This document shows, piece by piece, positions 9,497 through 18,560 of a DNA stretch of 64,000 bases (position 1 is its first letter; each line of letters begins with the position of its first letter). The notes beneath the pieces were generated by a model, which was not told where the DNA came from, did not search any database, and saw only the letters and a program-made list of their open reading frames with translations. The DNA is from Paracoccaceae bacterium. GTDB lineage: Bacteria > Pseudomonadota > Alphaproteobacteria > Rhodobacterales > Rhodobacteraceae. Location: assembly GCA_014872815.1 (NCBI GenBank), contig WKFK01000014.1, forward strand, positions 434,001 to 498,000, in the 5' to 3' direction. The position numbers and the translations under genes were made by a program.

Positions 9497-11056
9497 ATGA
9501 CCCTTTCTATTTTTCGAAACACACTCACATCAGCCCTCTTAACACTCGTGGGGCTCGCCAGTACCTCCGCCACTGCCGCCACTATTACCCTCAACACCAC
9601 GGCGTCCCAGACTGAGATTGACGTCGAGTATTCTGGCCAAATCCTTGCCAAGGAACTGACGGGCAAATACGCGTCTTGCACCCTCCTCTACGAAGGGGGC
9701 GTTCAGCGCGGCGATCTGCAAAAATTCCACGTGCTCTTTGGCTATGACGGCGAAAGTTATTACAACAGCCTGCCTGATGGCGCGCGCCTATGCCTCAACA
9801 GCCCCGGTGGCAACCTCTACGAATCTCTGGTGATCGTCGACTTCCTGCGCGCGGCGTTTGCCGACCTGCAAACCTACGTAGCCGATGGCGACCTTTGTGC
9901 GTCCGCCTGTTCCAACCTGTTCTTGTCTGGCGCCCATACGTTTGAAGGCGAAAGCTACGAAACCATCGCCATGCGGGCCATCGCGCCAACAGCTCGCCTT
10001 GGAGTTCATGCGCCCCGGATTGTTTTGCCTGACGACGGAGAAACCTATGACGCCGAAGAAGTGGCAGCCGTTTATGACGAAGCGATCCGGGACTCGTCTC
10101 TTCTGTTTGAGTTTGCGCAAATGGTTGACGACGAAGGCACGCCTTACCTGACACCGTACCTCTATGCTCGCAGCATCGAGACACCGCCTCACGATATGTA
10201 CTACGTGGACACTGTGGCAGACGCTGTTTTTTCAAAAGTACCGGTCACGGGCATTTCTTATGATGTCGTGCTCGACAGACAGCTGATCGATACAATCTGT
10301 GACAACGTCTTCTTGCTGGACGACGGGGCATTTGGTTGGGCCTTTGCACCCACTTGGAAGCCCCATCCACTGGCCTCTCTTGCGGAGTTCTGGCCGCCCT
10401 TCCTTGAGGTACTCGCCATAGAAACCGACTCCGAACGCTCTGAAAACGCACCAATCTTTTCATCCGAAGTGAAAATTGAACACGTCGACGGTGGCATCTA
10501 TGGATATCGCCGTGGCTATCGCACCGGTGGGCCTTATGCGGCAGAGGATTGTGTTGTGCACCTGCCCTATGCCGGAAAGGTTGGCAGCCCTGAGAATTTC
10601 GGCCAGGCCCGAGATGCATGGGAAACCTATGATGTGTCATTGATCGAAGTGCGCATCGGCTTTCAATCCCCGCGAAGCGAATACTCGGGACCGGAAAAGG
10701 ACCATGTGTCCTCCCCCTACATATATTGGCGCCACCTCACTCTGGACGAGGAAAACACCGTGCACAGCTACCCTCCAATCATGCTGTTCCCAATGGGGCG
10801 CCCTCTTAGTGAGCTGCCTCGTATTCCTGATCCGGTAGCGGAAACCGAGGACGCACGTACCGAAGCCTTGACCTGTGATGACCTCTGGTACCACCGCAAC
10901 CGTATCTTCCATGAAAACGGCTACTGCTTTGGCTTAGCGCGCGGCATCAACACTTTTGGCAACGACAACTGCTTTACCAAATCCCCAGAGATCACAGGCC
11001 GGGATGCAGAGCTTCTCGCAATCATCAAGCAAGGGGAAAAGGAACTCGGCTGCTAA
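9497..11056 (+). CDS. Secreted ClpP/crotonase-fold protein (COG3904-like)
   Basis: The 519-residue protein begins with a Sec signal peptide (roughly residues 1-27, ending SATA). A ClpP-like core follows: SPGG at 102-105, CASACS at 134-139 with candidate nucleophile Ser136, then a GVHAP segment that would supply the histidine. This layout matches the predicted periplasmic proteins of COG3904. About 300 further residues follow that I cannot assign, with several cysteines near the C-terminus. It is a single gene between gyrA and a convergent peptidase gene. Protease activity is inferred from the motif order only, and a non-catalytic role is possible. Confidence 0.65.
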   Translation: MTLSIFRNTLTSALLTLVGLASTSATAATITLNTTASQTEIDVEYSGQILAKELTGKYASCTLLYEGGVQRGDLQKFHVLFGYDGESYYNSLPDGARLCLNSPGGNLYESLVIVDFLRAAFADLQTYVADGDLCASACSNLFLSGAHTFEGESYETIAMRAIAPTARLGVHAPRIVLPDDGETYDAEEVAAVYDEAIRDSSLLFEFAQMVDDEGTPYLTPYLYARSIETPPHDMYYVDTVADAVFSKVPVTGISYDVVLDRQLIDTICDNVFLLDDGAFGWAFAPTWKPHPLASLAEFWPPFLEVLAIETDSERSENAPIFSSEVKIEHVDGGIYGYRRGYRTGGPYAAEDCVVHLPYAGKVGSPENFGQARDAWETYDVSLIEVRIGFQSPRSEYSGPEKDHVSSPYIYWRHLTLDEENTVHSYPPIMLFPMGRPLSELPRIPDPVAETEDARTEALTCDDLWYHRNRIFHENGYCFGLARGINTFGNDNCFTKSPEITGRDAELLAIIKQGEKELGC

Positions 11057-11082
11057 GCTGCCAAACCTCTCCTCAAAACAAA

Positions 11083-11104
11083 AAGGGACGCCGAGGCGTC
11101 CCTT
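11083..11104. terminator. Bidirectional terminator between convergent genes
   Basis: AAGGGACGC and GCGTCCCTT form a perfect 9-bp stem with a CGAG loop. The minus strand carries TTTTGTTTTG after the stem, serving the carboxypeptidase gene. The plus side has only a weak T-rich tail. Confidence 0.75.
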
Positions 11105-11127
11105 CTTCATTTTGATCTAAGCTGTGT

Positions 11128-12603
11128 TTACAGCTTATAAATATCGCCAAACTTGGCTTCCAGATAATCCAGAAGTGGCTCGCCACTTGGCGCTTTTCCG
11201 GTTGCGTGCACAATCGTATCTGCCGGTTTGCGCAACCCGCCATGTTGTTGCAGGTTCTCACGCAACCAACCCGTTGCCGCTGAGGTGTCGCCGCGCGCCA
11301 ACCCATCATCCAGATTTGGCACAGCCGCCCGCATCGCTTCATTCAGACACCCGGCATAGACATTGCCCAACGAATAGGTCGGGAAGTATCCAAACAGACC
11401 CACAGACCAATGCACATCCTGCAACACACCATTTGACGGTTTGTCGACCGCATAGCCAAAGTCGGCTTTAAACCGGTCATTCCACGCCGCTTCCAAATCA
11501 CCGACCGCCAAGTCACCAAGCATCAAAGCTCGTTCCAGATCAAAGCGCAGCATGATGTGCAGGTTATACTGCACCTCATCAGCCTCGGTCCGGATGTAGC
11601 CATCATTCACACGGTTCACAGTGCCGTAAAAACCTTCAGCAGAGTCGATGCCAAAGTCGCCAAACTCTGCTTTCATCTGCTCATACAGCCATCCGGTATA
11701 GGCGCGTCCGCGCCCGAGCTGGTTCTCGTAAATCCGGCTCTGGCTTTCGTGCACGCCCATCGACACACCACGGCCCAGAGGCGTCAAAAGATACGCATCA
11801 TCAATGCCTTGCTCATAGGCCGCGTGGCCGACTTCGTGGATCGTGGAGTAGAAACAGTTGAACGGATCACTTTCGCTGGTGCGCGTTGTGATCCGCACAT
11901 CCTTGCCGGAGCCCGAGCAGAACGGATGGGTCACGCAATCGATGCGCCCATGGTCAAAATCATAGCCAAAGCTTGCCGCCAACCTGCTGGTCAGTGCCAT
12001 CTGTTTGTCCGACGGAAAAGTGCCCGTCAGTTTCTGTGGCGCGTCCGCCGCCAGAACAGCCGCCCGCAATGCCACCAGCCGGGGCCGCATGGCATCAAAC
12101 ATCGCGGCGATTTCTTCGGCAGTCATTTCCGGTTCGTAGTCATCAATCATGGCGTCGTAGACATCACCACCGGCGGCCAACGCCTGACCTTCCTGACGCT
12201 TCAGGCCCACAACTTCTTCCAAAGTTGGCAGGAATGCCGCCACATCTTCATCCGAGCGCGCCTGAGCCCAGATACCCTGCGCCCGGCTGGTCACCTTGGC
12301 AATCTCCGCCGCCAGATCCGCTGGCACCTTGGAGGTCCGCTCAAACGACTTGCGAATGTGGCGTACCTGCGCGCGGCCGACCTCATCGAGCTGCGCCTCA
12401 TCAATCGCGGCCAACCACTTGCCCACCTTGGGATCAATCCGGCGCGCATGGAGCACGCTTTCCATCGCGGCCATCTCTTCGGCCCGCTGCGGCGCGGCCC
12501 CAGCAGGCATGATCGCCTCCTGATCCCAGCCCAAACGTCCGGCCACTTGGCCCAACGCCTGTGTGGTATGGGTAAAGGCCATCAACTGCTCATATGCAGA
12601 CAT
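11128..12603 (-). CDS. M32 family carboxypeptidase (Taq type)
   Basis: Cytoplasmic zinc metallocarboxypeptidase that removes C-terminal residues from peptides. The HEVGH zinc motif lies at residues 256-260 of 491, near the family's usual length. I chose the start MSAYEQL because AGAAGGAA lies just upstream and because a longer frame (to 12648) would run into ctaA. It sits 16 bases downstream of ctaA on the same strand, so co-transcription is likely without functional linkage. Family assignment is secure; its physiological peptides are unknown. Confidence 0.9.
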   Translation of the reverse strand: MSAYEQLMAFTHTTQALGQVAGRLGWDQEAIMPAGAAPQRAEEMAAMESVLHARRIDPKVGKWLAAIDEAQLDEVGRAQVRHIRKSFERTSKVPADLAAEIAKVTSRAQGIWAQARSDEDVAAFLPTLEEVVGLKRQEGQALAAGGDVYDAMIDDYEPEMTAEEIAAMFDAMRPRLVALRAAVLAADAPQKLTGTFPSDKQMALTSRLAASFGYDFDHGRIDCVTHPFCSGSGKDVRITTRTSESDPFNCFYSTIHEVGHAAYEQGIDDAYLLTPLGRGVSMGVHESQSRIYENQLGRGRAYTGWLYEQMKAEFGDFGIDSAEGFYGTVNRVNDGYIRTEADEVQYNLHIMLRFDLERALMLGDLAVGDLEAAWNDRFKADFGYAVDKPSNGVLQDVHWSVGLFGYFPTYSLGNVYAGCLNEAMRAAVPNLDDGLARGDTSAATGWLRENLQQHGGLRKPADTIVHATGKAPSGEPLLDYLEAKFGDIYKL

Positions 12604-12619
12604 TCGTGTGTTCCTTCTC

Positions 12620-13771
12620 TCAGGATGCGTCACGCACCGAGGTTGCAATGGGATAGTGGCTCAGGAACCGCGCCCGCAGGATCAGGACCCAGACCACTAC
12701 AGCAATGGCTTGGTGCGTAATCGCAATATGCACCTGTGCCGCGTAGAGCACTGTGATGATGCCAATCGCAATCTGCACCGAGATCGCGGCGAAGGCAGCA
12801 TTAAACGCAAACCGCGTATGGCCATGCGCGGAGCTTTGCCCACGCCGCCACACCACAATGGCGAAGATCAACAAGAGATAGCCCCACATGCGGTGCGTGA
12901 ACTGCACAAGCCCCGGATTTTCAAAGAAGTTCCGCCAGAACGGCTCCATGTACAGCGCATCCGCAGGGAAGAAGTTGCCCCCCATCAACGGCCAGTCGGT
13001 GAAACTGCGCCCCGCGTCAATCCCGGCCACCAACGCGCCGAGCAAAATTTGCACACCCGTCATGTGCAGCAGCCCTGTAGACATGCCAAACAGCTTGGCT
13101 TCTTTGCCGCGCCGCGCCTGCATCAGGTCACGCTCACTGCGCCCCAACAGCAGGATGTACCAAGTGATGAAGCCAAGAATGATAAAGGCCAGCCCCAAAT
13201 GTGTGGCCAATCGGTAGCTCGCCACGGTGGTCACACCTTCCCCAGAGGTCACGCCACTGGCAACCATCCACCAGCCTACAGCGCCTTGCAGCCCACCAAG
13301 CGCGCCAATCAGGAACAGTCGGCCCGTCCAGCCCGTTGGAATTTGCCGCGCAATCGCAAACCCGGCAAAGCCAAGTGCCCAGACAAGACCAATCACACGG
13401 CCCAGCTGACGATGTCCCCATTCCCACCAATAGATATATTTGAAGTCCTCAAGCGTCATCCAGTTGTTGTCGATCGCCCACTGGTCAATCTGCTTGTATT
13501 TGTCGAACTCACCTTGCCAATCCGCCTCACTCATCGGCGGGATCGCCCCTGTCACAGGGCGCCATTCCGTGATCGACAAACCACTGTCGGTCAACCGCGT
13601 CAGCCCACCCACAGCAATCATCACAAAAACCAGCACAAACAGGCTCATCAGCCAGAGGCGGATGCCTCGCCGCGCGCCTTTGGCACCGCTGTCAATCACA
13701 CCCACCGCACTGGGGGCTTCTTTGGGTCCGTCTTTGCTGACCTCTTCAAAAATGCTGCGCTTCTGGCTCAT
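12620..13771 (-). CDS. ctaA: Heme A synthase (CtaA/COX15)
   Basis: Membrane enzyme that oxidises the C8 methyl of heme O to a formyl group, making heme A for aa3-type cytochrome oxidase. The 383-residue product has eight hydrophobic segments. Heme-ligand histidines lie in segments such as EWGHRQLGR and FTHRMWGY, as in the alphaproteobacterial type-2 COX15 form. I took the start MSQKRSIFEE over an upstream in-frame ATG at 13810. Upstream is a trmJ-like gene on the same strand, with 106 bases between. Confidence 0.92.
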   Translation of the reverse strand: MSQKRSIFEEVSKDGPKEAPSAVGVIDSGAKGARRGIRLWLMSLFVLVFVMIAVGGLTRLTDSGLSITEWRPVTGAIPPMSEADWQGEFDKYKQIDQWAIDNNWMTLEDFKYIYWWEWGHRQLGRVIGLVWALGFAGFAIARQIPTGWTGRLFLIGALGGLQGAVGWWMVASGVTSGEGVTTVASYRLATHLGLAFIILGFITWYILLLGRSERDLMQARRGKEAKLFGMSTGLLHMTGVQILLGALVAGIDAGRSFTDWPLMGGNFFPADALYMEPFWRNFFENPGLVQFTHRMWGYLLLIFAIVVWRRGQSSAHGHTRFAFNAAFAAISVQIAIGIITVLYAAQVHIAITHQAIAVVVWVLILRARFLSHYPIATSVRDAS

Positions 13772-13877
13772 CGCTGTCTCCAAATCTTGGCGCGAGCCTA
13801 GTGGGGCCACGCCGAAGCTTCAACCACTCTCAGATACGGTGTGAATGTTTGTTCAGCCTTGCGACAAAAGGCAACTT

Positions 13878-14621
13878 TCAGCCTTTTTCCTTCCATCGGA
13901 CCATCTGTCGCATCACGCCATGCAACATCTGCACATCCGCGCGCGTCAACCGCATCCGGCTCCACATATTGCGCAGATTGACCTTCATGCCCTCAGCCTT
14001 CTCTTCCGGGAAGAAGAACCCTGCCTCTTCAAGCCGTTCTTCGTAATGCCGCCCCAACGCATCCACATCGGCATTGTTGGCCCAATCGGTCTTGGACATG
14101 TCCACGCGCTCATGCACGATGTCGGCACTCTGGCGGCGCCACTCATAAGCGGTCAGCAACACGCACTGCGCCAAATTCAGCGACGCATATTCTGGATTCA
14201 CCGGCACATTGATAATCGCATTCGCCCGCGCGATGTCTTCGTTCTCAAGCCCGGCCCGCTCCGGCCCAAACAACACCGCAACTTTCTCGCCCCGCGCAAT
14301 CATCTCGGCCGCCTGCTTCATCGCCGTCTCCGGTGTCACCACCGGCTTGGTCAGCCCCCGCGCCCGCGCCGTTGTAGCAAACACATAATGACAGTCTTCC
14401 AATGCCTGCTCCGTGGTCTCCGTCAGAAACGCCGCATCCAGGACACGTCCAGCCCCAGAGGCCATTGCCACCGCCCGTTCGTTGGGCCAACCATCTCGCG
14501 GATCCACGACACGCATCTTGTCCAACCCAAAGTTCAGCATCGCGCGAGCAGCGCCACCGATATTTTCTCCCATCTGTGGGCGGACAAGCACAAAGGCGGG
14601 CTGTGGCGTGGCACTGGTCAT
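13878..14621 (-). CDS. trmJ: tRNA/rRNA 2'-O-methyltransferase, TrmJ-like (SpoU family)
   Basis: SPOUT-superfamily methyltransferase of 247 residues. The N-terminal FVLVRPQMGENIGGAARAM is the typical TrmJ opening (start of motif 1). Motif 2 is around VAVLFGPERAGLENED, and motif 3 is VNPEYASLNLAQCV, where the SAM-binding trefoil knot forms. Bacterial TrmJ methylates ribose 32 of tRNA. The C-terminal helical extension fits TrmJ rather than the shorter TrmL. Same-strand neighbour ctaA lies downstream. The exact target nucleotide is inferred from the family. Confidence 0.85.
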   Translation of the reverse strand: MTSATPQPAFVLVRPQMGENIGGAARAMLNFGLDKMRVVDPRDGWPNERAVAMASGAGRVLDAAFLTETTEQALEDCHYVFATTARARGLTKPVVTPETAMKQAAEMIARGEKVAVLFGPERAGLENEDIARANAIINVPVNPEYASLNLAQCVLLTAYEWRRQSADIVHERVDMSKTDWANNADVDALGRHYEERLEEAGFFFPEEKAEGMKVNLRNMWSRMRLTRADVQMLHGVMRQMVRWKEKG

Positions 14622-14759
14622 GATGATCTCCGATGAGCGCGTTCAAAATCCGCCCGCTGATACCCCCACGTCCCCAACAAAACAAGCCGCTGCGCTTTCT
14701 CCTTCTACAAATACCTGCACCACCGGGTAAAATCTCGACGACCCAAGGGAGGAATCACC

Positions 14760-15089
14760 ATGGCTTACGACGAAGGGCACGCCACGCTGATGCGGGAAGA
14801 GCTCGCGGACATTGAAGGTATTTCCGAAAAGAAGATGTTTGGCGGCCTCTGCTTCCTCTTGCATGGCAATATGATCTGCGGCGTACACAAAGACGGCGGC
14901 ATGGCGCGCGTGGGCAAAACCCGCGAAGCAGAGGCACTAGAAATCGAGGGTGTCGACCCACTCTCCTTCACCGGTCGTAAGATGGGTGGCATGGTTGATC
15001 TCTCCGAGGATCTCTTGGGCGATGACACCCGCCGCGCACAGGTCATGGCGCTGGCCTTAACCAACGCACAAAGTCTTCCACCAAAATAG
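14760..15089 (+). CDS. TfoX N-terminal domain protein
   Basis: A 109-residue stand-alone TfoX/Sxy N-terminal domain, with the typical core ISEKKMFGGLCFLLHGNM and a GRKMGGMVDL stretch near the end. A strong GGGAGGA precedes the ATG. Full-length TfoX regulates competence in gammaproteobacteria, but single-domain forms are widespread in alphaproteobacteria without known function. Nothing nearby points to DNA uptake, so I do not infer a competence role. Confidence 0.75.
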   Translation: MAYDEGHATLMREELADIEGISEKKMFGGLCFLLHGNMICGVHKDGGMARVGKTREAEALEIEGVDPLSFTGRKMGGMVDLSEDLLGDDTRRAQVMALALTNAQSLPPK

Positions 15090-15172
15090 CCAACTCCCGA
15101 TAGCCAAGCGCAAAATTCCACGCTATAGCAACGCGATCAAAAACCACGCACACGACCACCTGGAGCCCGAGC

Positions 15173-15796
15173 ATGTCCGACACAGAGCTGCCGCAGATCT
15201 ACCTGATCACCCCGCCGGAAATCGAACTCTCCCGCTTCCCTGATCAACTGGCATCCGTACTGGACGCTGCCGACATTGCCTGTGTGCGCATGGCCCTTGC
15301 CACCAAAGACGAAGACCGCCTGTCGCGCGCCGCCGACGCCTTGCGCGAAGTGGCCCATGCCCGTGACGTGGCGATTGTCATCGACGAACATGTGCAACTC
15401 TCCGAACGTCTGGGACTCGACGGCGTGCACCTCACCGACGCCGCGCGCTCTGTCGCCAAAACCCGCAAAGAGCTTGGCAAAGATGCCATCGTAGGTGCCT
15501 TCTGCGGGGCCTCCTCCCATGAGGGCATGACCGCAGGCGAAAATGGCGCCGATTACGTGGCCTTTGGCCCTGTCGGCAGCACCACGCTTGGCGACGGCAC
15601 CTTGGCCGAGAAAGACCTGTTTGAGTGGTGGTCCACCATGATTGAGGTGCCGGTCGTGGCCGAAGGCGCGCTCGATACCGACATTATTGCAAAGCTCGCC
15701 CCCTTCACCGACTTCTTTGGCATCGGCGAAGAAATCTGGCGGAGCGACGATCCTGTTGCGAAACTCAAAGAGCTGCACGCCGCCTTTGGCGCGTAA
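15173..15796 (+). CDS. ThiE-like TIM-barrel protein (putative thiamine-phosphate synthase)
   Basis: 207 residues with the ThiE pattern: LDGVHLTD (thiazole/pyrimidine site region), a glycine-rich GAFCGASSHEG loop, GADYVAFGPVGSTT (diphosphate-binding region) and PVVAEGAL near the end. ThiE joins hydroxymethylpyrimidine diphosphate to thiazole phosphate. The match is divergent: several family-typical basic residues are not obvious. It sits 15 bases before psuK, likely in one operon, rather than with thiamine genes. The only other thiamine gene in view, thiC, is broken. It may be a true ThiE or a relative serving the psu genes. Confidence 0.6.
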   Translation: MSDTELPQIYLITPPEIELSRFPDQLASVLDAADIACVRMALATKDEDRLSRAADALREVAHARDVAIVIDEHVQLSERLGLDGVHLTDAARSVAKTRKELGKDAIVGAFCGASSHEGMTAGENGADYVAFGPVGSTTLGDGTLAEKDLFEWWSTMIEVPVVAEGALDTDIIAKLAPFTDFFGIGEEIWRSDDPVAKLKELHAAFGA

Positions 15797-15811
15797 CGTA
15801 CCGGAGCACGC

Positions 15812-16717
15812 ATGACTGCACAGGCCCCTTCTCAGCCAGACATCCTCTGCATCGGCTCCGTCCTCTGGGACATCATCGGCCGCGCGCCCAGCCACATGCG
15901 CCAAGGCTCCGACGTGCCCGGTCGCATCACCCGCCTGCCCGGCGGCGTGGCCTGGAACATCGCCATGACACTGGCGCGCTTTGGCCTGCGCCCCGCCGCT
16001 CTGACCGCCATTGGGCAGGACGTTGAAGGCGACGAGCTGATGACCGCCTGTACCGAGATGGGCGCCATCATGGACTACGTTTATCGCTCTGCAGACTTAC
16101 CGACCGACACATACATGGCAGTCGAAGGCAAAAACGGTCTGATCGCCGCCATTGCGGATGCCCATAGCTTGGAAGCCGCCGGTGACAAAATCCTCAGCCC
16201 GCTTGAGGACGGAACCCTTGGCAGCGAGACAGCGCCCTACCCCGGCCTTATCGCGCTCGACGGCAATTTGACACAACGCCTGCTTGATCAAATCGCACGC
16301 AGCCCGCTTTTCTCCGCCGCCGACCTGCGCGTTGCCCCTGCCTCACCGGGAAAAGCGGAACGCTTGATGCCTTTCCTGATGCATTCCCGCGCGGTGCTGT
16401 ACGTAAACCTCGAGGAAGCTGGCTACCTGTGCCAAACCGAGTTCACCTCCTCCGCCGAAGCCGCAAAAGGCCTCTTGGAGCGCGGCGCCGCCCGTGCGCT
16501 TGTCACAGACGGCGGCAACTCTGCCTCTGACGGTACAGCCGATGGTGTCATCACCCAACAACCGCCTGCCGTTCTGGTGACCCGCGTCACAGGCGCAGGC
16601 GATACTTTCATGGCCGCACATATCGTGGCCGAATCCCAAAACGCCACCCGCGAAGACGCGCTCAATCGCGCCCTCACGGCAGCCGCGAAATATGTGTCCG
16701 GAGAACATGCCACATGA
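15812..16717 (+). CDS. psuK: PfkB-family kinase, probable pseudouridine kinase
   Basis: Phosphorylates pseudouridine to pseudouridine 5'-phosphate for cleavage by PsuG. The 301 residues show the PfkB N-terminal motif GGVAWNIAMTLARFG and the C-terminal VTGAGDTF anion-hole motif with the catalytic Asp. PfkB kinases act on many sugars. The substrate call rests on overlap with psuG (ATGA, four bases), which is diagnostic of the psuK-psuG pair. Confidence 0.87.
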   Translation: MTAQAPSQPDILCIGSVLWDIIGRAPSHMRQGSDVPGRITRLPGGVAWNIAMTLARFGLRPAALTAIGQDVEGDELMTACTEMGAIMDYVYRSADLPTDTYMAVEGKNGLIAAIADAHSLEAAGDKILSPLEDGTLGSETAPYPGLIALDGNLTQRLLDQIARSPLFSAADLRVAPASPGKAERLMPFLMHSRAVLYVNLEEAGYLCQTEFTSSAEAAKGLLERGAARALVTDGGNSASDGTADGVITQQPPAVLVTRVTGAGDTFMAAHIVAESQNATREDALNRALTAAAKYVSGEHAT

Positions 16718-17631
16718 GCCTAATTTCTATTGATCTGGTCCTCTCTCCCGAGGTGGAAGACGCCAAGAAAAACAACCTGCCTATCGTGGCGCTGGAAAGC
16801 ACCATCATCACCCATGGCATGCCATATCCGCAAAACGTCGAGGTGGCCAAACAGGTCGAATCCGACATTCGTGCAAAGGGTGCCGTGCCGGCAACCATGG
16901 CCGTCCTGAACGGTACGTTGCATGTGGGTTTAACCGAAGCGCAACTCGAAGAACTGGCGCAAGCTAAAAACGTCGCCAAAGTGTCGCGCGCAGATATGCC
17001 TGTCATCATGGCGCAAGGCCGGACCGGCGCCACCACCGTCGCCGCCACAATGATCGCGGCGCATCTGGCTGAAATCGACGTATTTGCCACTGGCGGCATC
17101 GGCGGCGTGCACAAAGGCGCTGAAGAGAGCTTTGACATTTCCGCCGACCTCACCGAGCTGGCCCATACCCCCGTAACGGTCGTCGCCGCCGGCGCCAAAG
17201 CCATCCTCGATGTGCCCAAAACTTTGGAAGTACTCGAAACCAACGGCGTGCCTGTGATCACTTACGGTCAAGACAGCTTCCCGGCCTTCTGGTCCGCAAC
17301 CTCCGATCTGTCCTCCGGGCTGCGGATGGATGACCCAGTAACGATTGCAGCTGCCCATAAGACACGCGGAGCCATGGCCTTACCAGGCGGTCAGCTGATC
17401 GCCAACCCGATCCCCACAGTGGATGAAATCCCTGCAGCTGATCTCGCGCCGGTGATTGCGCAAGCCACACAAGAAGCCGAAAATCAGGGTGTGACCGGCA
17501 AAGACGTCACACCTTTCCTACTGGCGCGCATCTTTGAGCTGACTGAGGGTAAATCGCTGGTCGCCAACATTGCACTGGTGCGCAACAACGCCCGCCTCGC
17601 GGCAGAGATCGCCGCCGCGCTGAAGGCCTAA
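16714..17631 (+). CDS. psuG: Pseudouridine-5'-phosphate glycosidase
   Basis: Cleaves the C-glycosidic bond of pseudouridine 5'-phosphate to uracil and ribose 5-phosphate. The 305 residues carry family stretches [15 protein letters not shown] near the N-terminus, GATTVAATM, and [10 protein letters not shown] mid-protein. These include the conserved Glu and Lys-region residues of the PsuG fold. Translationally coupled to psuK. No uracil or ribose transporter is beside it, so the substrate is probably internal RNA turnover or scavenged nucleoside. Confidence 0.93.
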   Translation: MSLISIDLVLSPEVEDAKKNNLPIVALESTIITHGMPYPQNVEVAKQVESDIRAKGAVPATMAVLNGTLHVGLTEAQLEELAQAKNVAKVSRADMPVIMAQGRTGATTVAATMIAAHLAEIDVFATGGIGGVHKGAEESFDISADLTELAHTPVTVVAAGAKAILDVPKTLEVLETNGVPVITYGQDSFPAFWSATSDLSSGLRMDDPVTIAAAHKTRGAMALPGGQLIANPIPTVDEIPAADLAPVIAQATQEAENQGVTGKDVTPFLLARIFELTEGKSLVANIALVRNNARLAAEIAAALKA

Positions 17632-17770
17632 CGCACAGCTGCGCAAATAACAGGCTGCCACGGCGTTGCGACACGCTGTGACAGCCACAAAATGTGGCCT
17701 TTAAACAATCGTCATTGCAGCGCCACACACAAATGCCTAACTACTCAACAGGCTGACCCTAGGACCCCTC

Positions 17771-18454
17771 ATGACGACACCTTTTGACGAAAACGAAGCA
17801 CCGCATAAATCCGGATTTTTTGCCCGCTTGCGGTCCAGCTTTCTCACTGGGATCGTTGTGATTTTACCAATCGCCCTTACGATTTGGCTGGTTTGGACCT
17901 TCGTAGGCTGGGTTGACGGCTTTGTTCTGCCACTCATCCCCTCCACCATTCAACCTGAGCAGTACATCGGTATCAACCTGCGCGGCGTTGGTGTCATCAT
18001 TTTTCTGGTGTTCACCGTTCTGGTTGGTTGGATTGCAAAAGGGTTGATGGGCCGGTCCCTGCTCCGCTTTGCGGAAAACCTAGTCGCGCGCATGCCCGTG
18101 GTGCGTTCGATCTATTCCGGCGTCAAACAGATCGCAGAAACCGTTTTTGCCCAAACAGAACGCAGCTTTGAGAAGGCCTGTCTGATCGAATACCCGCGTC
18201 GCGGTATCTGGGCCATCGGCTTCATTTCGACAAACGCCAAGGGCGAGGTTGCGGACACCGCCGCCTCTACCAGCCAAATGATGAGCGTCTTTGTCCCAAC
18301 AACGCCAAACCCGACCTCCGGTTTTCTGCTGTTCTTCCCCAAGGACGACATCATCGAACTGGATATGTCTGTGGAAGATGCCGCCAAACTGGTGATCTCT
18401 GCCGGTCTGGTTTACCCAAACCCCAAGGATCCCACCCAGCCAGCGGAAGATTAA
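17771..18454 (+). CDS. DUF502 family inner-membrane protein
   Basis: 227 residues with two hydrophobic segments, about 28-52 and 78-100. The conserved DUF502 features LIGIVVILPIALT-like and RMPVVRSIYSGVKQI are recognisable. No enzymatic role is established for the family. It has its own ribosome site (AGGA) and is followed by a convergent patatin gene, so it appears monocistronic. Confidence 0.75.
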   Translation: MTTPFDENEAPHKSGFFARLRSSFLTGIVVILPIALTIWLVWTFVGWVDGFVLPLIPSTIQPEQYIGINLRGVGVIIFLVFTVLVGWIAKGLMGRSLLRFAENLVARMPVVRSIYSGVKQIAETVFAQTERSFEKACLIEYPRRGIWAIGFISTNAKGEVADTAASTSQMMSVFVPTTPNPTSGFLLFFPKDDIIELDMSVEDAAKLVISAGLVYPNPKDPTQPAED

Positions 18455-18560
18455 CAGCCCCTTTTTCGCCCACAACACCCCGATCGGTAATGAGAAGGGA
18501 CAGCGCTGATAGTCTCGATGCGCACTCTCCATCCAGCGTGTTCTGTCAGGAACGCTTTAA

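Noticed and set aside
12563..13801. Long open frame on the plus strand opposite ctaA
   Set aside because: It lies wholly antisense to a well-supported membrane enzyme. It has no ribosome site and gives a His/Arg/Pro-rich, non-globular translation typical of a GC-rich shadow frame.
14760..15089. Natural competence role for the TfoX-domain protein
   Set aside because: Single-domain TfoX-N proteins are common without competence links, and no uptake genes are nearby.
17684..17698. GCCACA/TGTGGC hairpin after psuG as a terminator
   Set aside because: Short 6-bp stem with only CTTT after it. Too weak to assert.
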